NCBI GenBank assembly: GCA_025924495.1
Contig: JAICIG010000191.1
Coordinates: 1-14,147, forward strand
DNA: 14,147 bases
Source: Pirellulales bacterium
GTDB lineage: Bacteria > Planctomycetota > Planctomycetia > Pirellulales > JAICIG01
Reading direction: 5' to 3'
The notes beneath the pieces are model-generated. The model did not search any database, was not told where the DNA came from, and was given only the letters and a program-made list of their open reading frames with translations. Below are positions 6,370 to 13,342 of this stretch, in pieces. The stretch's first letter is position 1, and every line of letters begins with the position of its first letter. The translations under genes were made by a program, and so were the position numbers.

Positions 6370-7476
6370 ATGACGCAGATCCGTTGCGAGTGCGGAACAG
6401 TCTGGGAGTCACTGCCAGCAATACAGCCCGAAGCAGACAAGTGTCCCGGTTGCGGTCGAGCGCCGGGCCTCGCAGTTACCGAGGGGGGGGCGGTCCTTAA
6501 GGGTGCGATGCGAGATCACCGCCACCCGATTCGCGCGGTCGCATTCGCGCCCGATAGCCGCTTATTCGCGGCAGCGGCGGGAGCCGTTTCGTCGTCCGTA
6601 GCCAAGACGCAAATCGGCAGCACGATATTGTGGGACGTCGGCTCGAATGAGCCGGTAGCGAGGCTGAAATGGCACCGTGAAGCCGTTCTTTCCGTCGCAT
6701 TTTCCCCTCGCGACGCCTTGATGGCCACCGGCGGTCGCGACGGTTCGATTGCTATCTGGGACGTGAGCCGCGGATTGTGGGACGCTGTTCTGGCGATCCG
6801 CGAGCATTCTTGGCGGGCAAGCGGTGAAGGAATCCTCTCGTTGGCTTTTAGCGCCGACGGGCGGTGGCTTGTGTCGACCGGCGAAACGGAGTCCATCAAA
6901 ATCTGGAACGCGAATACCTGGCAGCCCGAGCGCTGCATCTCAGCGAACCGCCAAGGTCGTTGCCAGGCTGCCTTTTCGCCTTGCGGACGGTTTTTGGCGG
7001 CCGTGTGGCAAAGTCGAGGAGCCGCAGTGCTCTGGGATGTACCAAGCTGGTCGCAATACCTCGAGCTGCGGCTCAGGTCCGAAGAAGATCGGGAAGATTA
7101 TGGGTTGGCCTTCTCGCCCGACGGCAATCGCCTGGCGGTGTTGGGCGCCGGCGAGGCCCGAATCTGGGATATCGCTACTTGCCAGGTACTCACGTCGTTT
7201 CGACCCGCGAAGAGCCAGGCGATTGCCTGGTCGCATTCAGGCAAGTTGATCGTCACCGGTGGTTCGGAAACGTCAGGCAATGCGACGGTACGGCTTTGGG
7301 ACGCCGATACGGCGGCTGAAGTCGACCAACTCGCGGGTTCGCGGTCGCCCGTCACGGCAGTCGCCTTTTCGCCCGACAGCCGGCATTTGATCAGCGGCTG
7401 CCAGGACGCATCGGTGAACCTCTGGGCGATGACCGCTGAGCCCCGCCAAGTCCTAAGCCGATTCGCAGAGGGCTAG
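6370..7476 (+). CDS. Zinc-ribbon plus WD40 beta-propeller protein
   Basis: This 368-residue protein has no signal peptide or membrane segment, so it is probably cytoplasmic. Residues 1-30 form a small zinc ribbon with Cys6, Cys8, Cys25 and Cys28 (CxC then CPGC). About seven WD40 blades follow. Blade endings are seen at ILWDV (86-90), IAIWDV (127-132), IKIWN (176-180), AVLWDV (219-224), ARIWDI (263-268), VRLWDA (307-312) and VNLWAM (349-354); most blades also have an AFSPDG-like turn. Seven blades suit one closed propeller, a scaffold for protein binding with no catalytic role of its own. The partner is unknown. The gene stands alone on its strand, flanked by a divergent operon on the left and a convergent gene on the right. 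A run of eight G bases at 6483-6490 lies near its 5' end. Confidence 0.85.
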   Translation: MTQIRCECGTVWESLPAIQPEADKCPGCGRAPGLAVTEGGAVLKGAMRDHRHPIRAVAFAPDSRLFAAAAGAVSSSVAKTQIGSTILWDVGSNEPVARLKWHREAVLSVAFSPRDALMATGGRDGSIAIWDVSRGLWDAVLAIREHSWRASGEGILSLAFSADGRWLVSTGETESIKIWNANTWQPERCISANRQGRCQAAFSPCGRFLAAVWQSRGAAVLWDVPSWSQYLELRLRSEEDREDYGLAFSPDGNRLAVLGAGEARIWDIATCQVLTSFRPAKSQAIAWSHSGKLIVTGGSETSGNATVRLWDADTAAEVDQLAGSRSPVTAVAFSPDSRHLISGCQDASVNLWAMTAEPRQVLSRFAEG

Positions 7477-7505
7477 CCGACCGCTTGTTGCGCGCCAAAG
7501 GTGCG

Positions 7506-7622
7506 CTACTGAACGTTAATGCCAGCCTTGTCCACAGCCAAACCATCGTGGCTGTTGCCAAGCCGTCGATGGACTTCGCCATCGATCGTGTAGCTCATGG
7601 CGCGCACCGAGCCGACGCAAAA
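7506..7622 (-). pseudogene. Orphaned C-terminal remnant of the adjacent DUF1559 gene
   Basis: Past the TAG at 7623-7625 the same reading frame stays open for 38 codons to TAG at 7506-7508. It reads FCVGSVRAMSYTIDGEVHRR and then a tail containing LGNSHDGLAVD. This matches the usual end of DUF1559 proteins, in which an FCDGSVR-type strand and a RRLGNRHDG-type tail follow the H-X9-DG signature. Here the DG pair is VG. Because the frame is unchanged, one nonsense mutation or a readthrough event explains the split better than a frameshift. It is listed separately because it is not expected to be translated. Confidence 0.7.
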
Positions 7623-8504
7623 CTACAAGTTAAAGTCGGCCGATTGCGCGCTGCCGAAGCGAAGCGAGTCGCTAAAACCGATCTTGTCGACCATCGGCGG
7701 ATAGTTCAAGTTCGTGCTGCGGGAAATGTCGTTGTCGAAGCCTGTGTAACAATCTTCGTTGTCGCCCGCATCGGCGCCATTAGTGTAGTTATTCGGATTC
7801 AGATACTTTTCGCCAATCAGATACGTGACGCTCGTGCCGTCGGTGACTTCCGCCAGCTTCACCTGGCTGCCCTGATAGCTGATTCCGCTGAACGTCGTAC
7901 TCGTCGGCCAGCCATAGGAGGCAGCCGCGGCATAACTCGATGGACCAGGCCCGTTCTCGACGGCCGTAGAATCGCCCGCGTTGGCGGCATAGTCGACTTT
8001 AGCAACAGGATTCTGTGGTCCGGCGTTGATGTTGCTGGTGCCGCTGGCGTAAAGGACCGCCGCGCGCCGGCTGGGGCAATAATAACTGGGAACAGCAATG
8101 GCTAGCATTTGGGCCTGGAGCGTCATTTTGCTTGCGCCGGTTTGTCCCGTGCTCTTCTGAAAGATCACCTGTTGCTCAATGTATGGAAGCAAGGCGTAGA
8201 AGATACCGCCTGGCTGACTTCGCCCAAAGCCAAGATCGGGATCGCCGACGTAGTCCCAGCCCCAGCCATTACTAGGCAAGAAACGGTTGACGTCGTGATG
8301 GTTCTGAGCCCCAATAGCCATCTGCCGCAGATGATTCTGGCACTCAGTGCGGCGCGCCGCTTCACGAGCCGCTTGCACCGCCGGCAAGAGCAATGCGATT
8401 AAGATGCCGATGATGGCAATCACCACCAGCAGTTCCACCAACGTAAAACCCGCTCTGCGACCATGCTTACAGGCAAGCCCGTCGCTAATGTGATTTGCGC
8501 GCAT
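7623..8504 (-). CDS. DUF1559 pseudopilin-type protein with premature stop
   Basis: The gene encodes 293 residues. A type IV prepilin-like leader is clear: a basic stretch, then [26 protein letters not shown] (prepilin peptidase cut expected after Gly19), with the hydrophobic helix at ~20-42. The body is typical of the planctomycete DUF1559 family, with [12 protein letters not shown], the [17 protein letters not shown] helix, [26 protein letters not shown] and [14 protein letters not shown]. These proteins are probably exported and inner-membrane anchored; their function is largely unknown. The family's closing H-X9-DG motif is broken: His is Gln287, a TAG falls within the spacer, and Asp becomes Val beyond it. 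The product therefore lacks about 38 C-terminal residues and may be non-functional. ATG 8504 is chosen because GGAG lies 5 bases upstream. A frame from TTG 8606 would bury the leader. Confidence 0.85.
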   Translation of the reverse strand: MRANHISDGLACKHGRRAGFTLVELLVVIAIIGILIALLLPAVQAAREAARRTECQNHLRQMAIGAQNHHDVNRFLPSNGWGWDYVGDPDLGFGRSQPGGIFYALLPYIEQQVIFQKSTGQTGASKMTLQAQMLAIAVPSYYCPSRRAAVLYASGTSNINAGPQNPVAKVDYAANAGDSTAVENGPGPSSYAAAASYGWPTSTTFSGISYQGSQVKLAEVTDGTSVTYLIGEKYLNPNNYTNGADAGDNEDCYTGFDNDISRSTNLNYPPMVDKIGFSDSLRFGSAQSADFNL

Positions 8505-8509
8505 GCTTG

Positions 8510-8513
8510 CTCC
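8510..8513 (-). promoter_or_regulatory. Shine-Dalgarno site for the DUF1559 gene
   Basis: GGAG on the minus strand, 5 bases before the ATG at 8502-8504. It fixes a start that leaves an 18-residue basic leader before the prepilin cleavage site, the usual arrangement for this family. Confidence 0.6.
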
Positions 8514-8757
8514 GCCTTCTGGTTGCCGCCTAGCGATCCCATTCAAATCATGCGTCCCCACAGTACCCGCGGCTGAATCTTGATTCAAGATGGAGCTGCG
8601 GTTCAATGGGGGCGCAGTTGTCGCTTATTTCATACAAAACTTTGAAAAATCTGCGGCGCTTCTCGGGTGTTGGCGACGACGCGATGACAGGAGTTCCCGC
8701 AACAATCGGCGGGCGGAGCTCGCGAGGATAGGCGGGAAGGCGTGCGGCCACTTCGAA

Positions 8758-10644
8758 CTACGTTGCTTCTGGACTGGAACTCGGCCCCCGATTCAGCTTG
8801 GGCACTCGCAGACGCAAGTTAGGAGCTTCGGTCCGCGCCTCTTCCATCCGGCGTCGGTAGACTGAGAGAATATCGCTTCTGGTCACCATGCCTATTACGG
8901 CGCTGGGTTGAGAGCGCAGCACCACAGGCAACCGGCCGATGCCATGATTAACCATGTGGTCGGCCGCCTGACGCACCGTGCAATCGTCGTAGACGTATTT
9001 GGGCGAGCGAGCCAGTAGCTCTTGAATTTGCGACGTCCCGGCGGCCGTCGCGTCTTGCAGATCGCGGCGCGTCACAACTCCGACAAGCACCCCGCGTTCA
9101 TTGAGTACGGGAAAGCCATTGTGCTCCGTGCCATCCGCCCCGGAAGCAAGCCAATCCCTCACATGCTCCAGGGTATCGCGCGCCTTCAGTGCGACCACGC
9201 CGCGTGACGCCACGTCGCGCACCAACACCTGGTCGAGCGCGTCGGCGATATATTCGGCGGGAGTCCGAATGCCGCGGCGGGCAATCTTTTCGGTCATAAT
9301 CGAATTGCGCATCAGCAGGCATGACACCAGATAAGCTCCGGTGCAACCGCCCAGCAGCGGCAGCAAGCCGAGAGGCTGCAGTGTCGTTTCGAACGCGAAG
9401 ACCGCCGAAGTCAACAGCGCACGCGAGGCGCCGGCGAACATCGCCGCCATGCCGACGAGCGCGGCCACGCGCACATCGACCGCAAAGCCGGGAGCGAGCA
9501 GCATGGCAGCTTTGCCGAGCGTCGCGCCAATGCCAGCGCCGATGGTGAACAAAGGCGCGAGGGTTCCGCCCGATGTGCCGCTGCCTAAAGAGACAGCCCA
9601 GGAAACGAACTTCATGGCGCACAACCAAACGACGGCCTGAAGCGGAAGGTTGTCTGAAATGATGTCGCTAATGTTTTGATAGCCGACGCCGAGAGTGCGC
9701 GGCGCGAAGAAGCCGACCACGCCCACGGCAATCGCCCCGAGCGCCGGCCACCACATCCAATGGATGGGCAACCGCTCAAAAGCATCCTCGACGGCATAAA
9801 CCAGGCGAGTCACGCCGACCGCAAACACGCCCACCAACGCTCCAATCAAGATATAAACCGCCAGTGCAGCCCCTGTCGGTTGCTCAAGAGGCGTCATCTT
9901 AAAGGCGGGTTCGAATCCCTCGAGCACGATGTGCATGCTCGTCGCTGCGGCGCTCGCGAGCGCCACCGGAATGATCGAGCGAGGCCGGAATTCGAACAAG
10001 AGCAGTTCGATTGCCAACAGCACGGCCGATACCGGACTGCCAAAAATAGCGGCCATGCCGGCCGAGGCGCCGGCGGCGAGCAAAACTTTGCGCTCGTTCG
10101 GCGAAATGTGCATGATCTGTCCGACGACGGAACCTAGCGCGCCCCCCGTGGCGATAATGGGCCCTTCGGCGCCGAAGGGACCGCCCGTCCCGATCGAAAT
10201 CGCTGTGGATAACGGTTTCAAGAACACCATGCGAGCCGGAATGCGGCTCTGATTGACCAACACCTGCTCCATTGCCTCCGGGATACCATGTCCTCGGATC
10301 GCTTTGGAACCGAAGCGAGCCATGATTCCGACGACCAGGCCGCCCAGTACTGGTACGAAGACGACCAGCAGCCCTAGTTGATTGTCGGCCGGCGAAACGT
10401 CCGAGAACGAAAGCCGCCCAAAAAACGCGAGGTTGGTGAAAAAGTTGATCAGACCGACAAGAATCTCGGCCACGAAGGCTGCCGATATGCCGAGCAGAAT
10501 TGCTATGCCGCATAGCAGCATAACTCGTCGATCGACGATCGTGTACTGCGGCGGGACTTGTGCGGCCTCGAGCACGGCGTTGAGCGAGGGGGCGACGGGC
10601 AAGCCATCCGTCGTGGCAGAGCGGGTGTTTTCGCCATTTAGCAT
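8758..10644 (-). CDS. ClC-family chloride channel/antiporter with C-terminal CBS pair
   Basis: This 628-residue integral membrane protein has about ten or more hydrophobic segments over residues ~38-450. The selectivity-filter motifs of the family are present: GHGIPE (118-123; the GSGIP site), GAEGP (158-162) with the gating glutamate Glu160, and GGTLAP (359-364; the GxFxP site). Glu218 in FEFRP aligns with the internal proton glutamate of E. coli ClcA, so 2Cl-/H+ exchange is more likely than a passive channel. Two cytoplasmic CBS domains follow (~473-535 and ~548-600, with GVVTRRDL and GMVTRSDIL). In known proteins such domains bind adenine nucleotides and adjust transport. ATG 10644 has GGAG 6 bases upstream; GTG at 10674 would add 10 residues. 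It is monocistronic as far as can be seen, with its own candidate promoter. Confidence 0.92.
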   Translation of the reverse strand: MLNGENTRSATTDGLPVAPSLNAVLEAAQVPPQYTIVDRRVMLLCGIAILLGISAAFVAEILVGLINFFTNLAFFGRLSFSDVSPADNQLGLLVVFVPVLGGLVVGIMARFGSKAIRGHGIPEAMEQVLVNQSRIPARMVFLKPLSTAISIGTGGPFGAEGPIIATGGALGSVVGQIMHISPNERKVLLAAGASAGMAAIFGSPVSAVLLAIELLLFEFRPRSIIPVALASAAATSMHIVLEGFEPAFKMTPLEQPTGAALAVYILIGALVGVFAVGVTRLVYAVEDAFERLPIHWMWWPALGAIAVGVVGFFAPRTLGVGYQNISDIISDNLPLQAVVWLCAMKFVSWAVSLGSGTSGGTLAPLFTIGAGIGATLGKAAMLLAPGFAVDVRVAALVGMAAMFAGASRALLTSAVFAFETTLQPLGLLPLLGGCTGAYLVSCLLMRNSIMTEKIARRGIRTPAEYIADALDQVLVRDVASRGVVALKARDTLEHVRDWLASGADGTEHNGFPVLNERGVLVGVVTRRDLQDATAAGTSQIQELLARSPKYVYDDCTVRQAADHMVNHGIGRLPVVLRSQPSAVIGMVTRSDILSVYRRRMEEARTEAPNLRLRVPKLNRGPSSSPEAT

Positions 10645-10650
10645 CAACGT

Positions 10651-10654
10651 CTCC
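10651..10654 (-). promoter_or_regulatory. Shine-Dalgarno site for the ClC gene
   Basis: GGAG on the minus strand, 6 bases before ATG 10642-10644. It supports this ATG over the in-frame GTG at 10674. Confidence 0.5.
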
Positions 10655-10776
10655 AGGACCAGCCAGAGCAGCACATCGAACCGCCGATTGCCGCCTTTTT
10701 CAACTGCTTCATCTTCAAGGACACCGCGCTATCGGAAGCGAGCAGCTCCAGGCAGCAGGCGCGATGCACTACGGCC

Positions 10777-10806
10777 CTTTTAGTTCCTGAATGCAACGAA
10801 TGTCAA
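10777..10806 (-). promoter_or_regulatory. Candidate sigma70-type promoter for the ClC gene
   Basis: On the minus strand a perfect TTGACA -35 box (10801-10806) is followed, after 18 bases, by TAAAAG (10777-10782), a 4/6 match to the -10 consensus. It lies in the gap between two same-strand genes and would give a leader of about 125 bases. The -35 box is strong, but the -10 box is weak and the spacing is one base long. Confidence 0.35.
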
Positions 10807-10860
10807 CCCAACCGAGACCCACAAAGCGTTTCAATGTCGGGGCCTGGCCGACGCACGACG

Positions 10861-11754
10861 TCATTGCGCTGGCGCAAGAATAGCGACTTTCGCTTGCTCT
10901 TCGCTCATTAAGCTGGTGGAACCGTCGCGCTCCAGTGCATTGACGCCGCCGACGTGATAACTGAATCGAGTGCGAGGGCCGCCCGGCAACGTGCCATCGG
11001 CGGCGCCAAAGGTGAAATCCTGCGGTTTGAGCCAGTTCACGCCCGACTCTGCGACTTCGATGATCAAATACCTGGTTTTTGGCGGCACTTTCGCGTTGCC
11101 TTTCGTCTTGCGCGGCCGATTAACCTCGGCAATCTCCGGAGGCGTCGCAAAATCGCCCGTGCTGCCGTCGACGAGCGCCAGATAGCTGGTGTGCGAGGAC
11201 TCGAATGCGGCAGGATCGCAGGGACATCCGTAAGCAGCAGGCATGAGATCCGCTAACTCTCGATTGTGCGGCCCGTTCCAGGGTTCTTCGAACCGATATT
11301 CCTTGTAGAGTGCTTCCTCCGCTTTGCCCAAGTAGGGCAGCAATAGCACTCGCCAACTATGTAACGATTCGCCTTTTGGGCCGCGCGTCACGACAGGCGG
11401 GTATGCGCTGTAGTCGTCGTAGTAGCTCTCGAGTGCGACGCCGATCCGCCGCAACTGTTCGGAGCAGCGTTCTTGGTCCATTTTGGCGGCGAGCATCCCC
11501 GCAAGAATTCGGCCGCCTAGGACGAGGCCCACGATGAGTATGCACAGCAATGCCCCGATGATGAACAACACGCGCACCGAGGAATCGCCGCGAGCGCGGG
11601 GCAAGCGCTTTCCGGCGGAAGTCTCATGCTCGCCGAGGTCGGCCGGAATCGAGACAAAGCGCCCACAGTGTGCGCATGGCCCGCTATGGCCGGCGAACTC
11701 CGGCGCTACCTGCGTGGCGGCGCCGCAATGCGGACAAATAAACAGCCCAGCCAT
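10861..11754 (-). CDS. DUF1559-family protein with N-terminal zinc ribbon and single membrane anchor
   Basis: The 297-residue product starts with a zinc ribbon (Cys7, Cys10, Cys27, Cys30; two CxxC pairs) and then a basic stretch. One membrane helix follows at ~60-86 (VRVLFIIGALLCILIVGLVLG), so the ribbon probably faces the cytoplasm and the rest the periplasmic side. The outer domain has DUF1559 features: RIGVALESYYDDYSAYPP (103-120), HSWRVLLLPYLG (132-143), EPWNGPHNR (157-165), YLALVDGSTG, and an intact H-X9-DG signature at His267...Asp277-Gly278. There is no prepilin leader, unlike the DUF1559 gene at 7623-8504. Function is unknown; the family is planctomycete-specific as far as known. ATG 11754 is preceded by GGAGAG at 5 bases; the frame extends to TTG 11814 but that adds only a basic tail. 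It lies 121 bases after the aldolase on the same strand and may share its transcript. Confidence 0.8.
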   Translation of the reverse strand: MAGLFICPHCGAATQVAPEFAGHSGPCAHCGRFVSIPADLGEHETSAGKRLPRARGDSSVRVLFIIGALLCILIVGLVLGGRILAGMLAAKMDQERCSEQLRRIGVALESYYDDYSAYPPVVTRGPKGESLHSWRVLLLPYLGKAEEALYKEYRFEEPWNGPHNRELADLMPAAYGCPCDPAAFESSHTSYLALVDGSTGDFATPPEIAEVNRPRKTKGNAKVPPKTRYLIIEVAESGVNWLKPQDFTFGAADGTLPGGPRTRFSYHVGGVNALERDGSTSLMSEEQAKVAILAPAQ

Positions 11755-11759
11755 CCGCG

Positions 11760-11765
11760 CTCTCC
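11760..11765 (-). promoter_or_regulatory. Shine-Dalgarno site for the zinc-ribbon DUF1559 gene
   Basis: GGAGAG on the minus strand, 5 bases before ATG 11752-11754. It decides the start: the protein begins only six residues before the first zinc-binding cysteine. Confidence 0.6.
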
Positions 11766-11875
11766 GAGAGATCTTTACCGGCTTCCGCGCATTCGTCCGA
11801 TGCCCCTTCGCCAAAGCTCGGCGAATCTACCATCCGCCCGATTGAACATTGGGCACACGGCAGCGTGCTGAGTTG

Positions 11876-12544
11876 CTAGCCATGACGCAACGCTGCGCGA
11901 GTCTCTTGCACGATCTTGACGTAGTGTTTCGCCAACGTCTCAATCCGGGTCATATCGCCCGTCGCCACGGCTTTCGATTCCACCAGCGAACCCCCGATGC
12001 CCAGCGCACACGCTCCAGCGCGGAGAAACGACGCAGCCGTCTCCAAGTTGACTCCGCCCGTGGGCATCAAACGAATTTGAGGCAGAGGACCGTGTAACGC
12101 CTTGAGATATACCGGCCCTGTAACTTCGGAGGGAAAGATTTTGACGATGTCCGCTCCGGCCTCCCAGGCCGTCAGGACTTCGGTCGGCGTGAATGCGCCG
12201 GGAAAAATGAGTTTATCGTATCGGCGGCAGCAGCGGATCACGTCGGCATTGACGGCGGGCGAAACGATGAACTCCGCTCCGGCCAGCATGGCAATCCGCG
12301 CAGTTTCGGGATCGAGCACGGTGCCAGCGCCCAACAACACTTTGTCGCCCAGCCGATCCGCCACTTGCTCGAGCACCCGATGGGCCTTCGGGACAGTAAA
12401 GGTGACCTCCATCACGTTGACGCCGCCGGCCAGCAGCGCTTCGGCCACATCCGCCAGGCGGCTGCCGTCATTCGCCCGGATGATTGCCACGATGCCCGAG
12501 TCGAGAAGCCGAGAAAGCTGTTTCAATTTGCTCATAAACCGCAT
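11876..12544 (-). CDS. eda: 2-dehydro-3-deoxy-phosphogluconate (KDPG/KHG) aldolase
   Basis: This is a 222-residue TIM-barrel class I aldolase, close to the usual ~210-220. It cleaves KDPG to pyruvate and glyceraldehyde 3-phosphate in the Entner-Doudoroff route, and related members act on 4-hydroxy-2-oxoglutarate or 6-phosphogalactonate analogues. Key elements are MEVTF with catalytic Glu46, GAGTVL (72-77), VSPAVN, FPGAFTPTE, VKIFPS with the Schiff-base Lys135, and the phosphate-binding MPTGGV (160-165). After MEVTF the family's common RT pair is replaced by TVPKA, so substrate choice is uncertain. No Entner-Doudoroff dehydratase lies nearby; it could serve sugar-acid catabolism. The start is uncertain: ATG 12544 (chosen), ATG 12535 (gives the typical MSKL opening) or TTG 12571; none has a good Shine-Dalgarno site. 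Several dyads lie just upstream. Confidence 0.88.
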   Translation of the reverse strand: MRFMSKLKQLSRLLDSGIVAIIRANDGSRLADVAEALLAGGVNVMEVTFTVPKAHRVLEQVADRLGDKVLLGAGTVLDPETARIAMLAGAEFIVSPAVNADVIRCCRRYDKLIFPGAFTPTEVLTAWEAGADIVKIFPSEVTGPVYLKALHGPLPQIRLMPTGGVNLETAASFLRAGACALGIGGSLVESKAVATGDMTRIETLAKHYVKIVQETRAALRHG

Positions 12545-12576
12545 GGTCGACGATCCGCGCGCCGAAGTCAATTCTC

Positions 12577-12600
12577 GTCAGCCTGACGGATAACCGTCAG
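12577..12600 (-). promoter_or_regulatory. Overlapping dyads upstream of the aldolase gene
   Basis: CTGACGG (12583-12589) and CCGTCAG (12594-12600) form a perfect 7-base stem around an ATAA loop. GTCAG (12577-12581) and CTGAC (12583-12587) form a second dyad that shares the same CTGAC. The two hairpins exclude each other. The site is 33 bases upstream of the chosen ATG, so it may be an operator or a leader switch. No T-tract follows on either strand, so it is not a standard terminator. Confidence 0.4.
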
Positions 12601-12641
12601 TTTCGCCAGCAGCTTGCCGGCGTCATTTAAATTGGTTCCTG

Positions 12642-12654
12642 GCCAAGGCTTGGC
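12642..12654. promoter_or_regulatory. 13-base palindrome in the aldolase/SHOCT divergent region
   Basis: GCCAAGGCTTGGC is a perfect 6-base dyad around one central base, a layout typical of binding sites for dimeric repressors. It sits between the divergent aldolase and SHOCT-like genes, about 100 bases upstream of the aldolase start. No regulator gene is present nearby, so this rests on symmetry alone. Confidence 0.3.
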
Positions 12655-12687
12655 GACGTAAGTTATGGCAGGCTCGCTGGTTCATGC

Positions 12688-12716
12688 TGGACGCCGGCGC
12701 CGGGGATGTACATAAT
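12688..12716 (+). promoter_or_regulatory. Candidate sigma70-type promoter for the SHOCT-like gene
   Basis: TGGACG (12688-12693, 4/6 to the -35 consensus) is followed after 17 bases by CATAAT (12711-12716, 5/6 to the -10). It would give a leader of about 55 bases to ATG 12778. It also overlaps the alternative ATG at 12706, which argues against that longer start. Confidence 0.4.
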
Positions 12717-12777
12717 ACTGACAAGGTGGCGAGATCGGCGAACTTATGGCCAGCGGTTCGCGGTACGGCAGAGCGGC

Positions 12778-13041
12778 ATGTCGGATATTCTGCAGAGACC
12801 CGAGGCGAGATTGGTCATCCTGGCGGCCCTTGTGGCCGTGGTGGTGGCGGTGGGAATTTACGTTGTGGCGAAAGTGCGCCGAACCTTCGTGGAAAGCGGG
12901 CCAAGCGCTAACGATTTGATCACGAATTTTCGCGAATTACATTCCCAGGGTGAGCTAAGCGACGAGGAATACCGAACAATAAAAGCAATGTTGGCGGCTC
13001 GCCTGCAGCAACAGTTAAAGGGTAGGAGCCACGAGGGTTAA
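12778..13041 (+). CDS. Small membrane protein with SHOCT-like C-terminal domain
   Basis: The gene encodes 87 residues. A single strongly hydrophobic helix (VILAALVAVVVAVGIYVVA, ~13-31) is followed by basic residues, so the N-terminus is probably outside or very short and the C-terminus cytoplasmic. Residues ~46-76, NDLITNFRELHSQGELSDEEYRTIKAMLAARL, fit the SHOCT pattern: an amphipathic helix, a G-x-[LI]-[ST]-x-x-E-[FY] turn and a second helix. SHOCT domains are short helical hairpins thought to mediate oligomerisation or protein contacts; no enzymatic role is expected. The ATG at 12706 in the same frame would add 24 basic residues, but it falls inside a good -10 box, so ATG 12778 is preferred despite a weak GAGCGG upstream. 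It precedes clpX on the same strand by 301 bases; a functional link is not evident. Confidence 0.7.
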   Translation: MSDILQRPEARLVILAALVAVVVAVGIYVVAKVRRTFVESGPSANDLITNFRELHSQGELSDEEYRTIKAMLAARLQQQLKGRSHEG

Positions 13042-13342
13042 GACGGCTGGAGTCAAGCTTGCAAAGCAAACCGGTTTGTCTGGTTCTGCGGGGCGGCGAA
13101 ACCCTGGTTATCTTGAATTCTTTTCCTACGGGTAAACAGCGGCCGCCTCTCCGGCGTATCAGGAACATGCGCGGGATGCAAGGCGCAAGCTTGGTCTGAC
13201 TGCTCGAAGCGATTGCGGACAAGGATGCCCCTGGCCATGCGACGATCCGGTCAAATGGCCCTCGAGCGACAACTTTGATTCAGGACGCCGCGTCGACCGG
13301 CCTGCGTGGGTCGGAGGCGGTGCACAGCGGAAAGGAGTTAGC
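13042..13342. other. Intergenic region upstream of clpX
   Basis: This 301-base gap holds no gene that I can support. Open frames on the minus strand give Arg/Pro/Ser-rich translations without motifs. It contains one 12-base palindrome, CAAACCGGTTTG (13067-13078), and no CIRCE-type heat-shock repeat. Neither clpP nor the trigger factor gene, frequent upstream neighbours of clpX, is present. The clpX promoter presumably lies here, but no box pair stands out. Confidence 0.5.

Noticed and set aside
7485..8105. Long open frame of 206 codons on the plus strand.
   Set aside because: It lies antisense to the DUF1559 gene, has no motif, and its Val/Arg/Ala-rich translation is what the opposite strand of a coding region produces.
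11835..11875. Imperfect GCACG...CGTGT hairpin after the aldolase stop, considered as a terminator.
   Set aside because: Short stem with a wobble pair and no T-tract.
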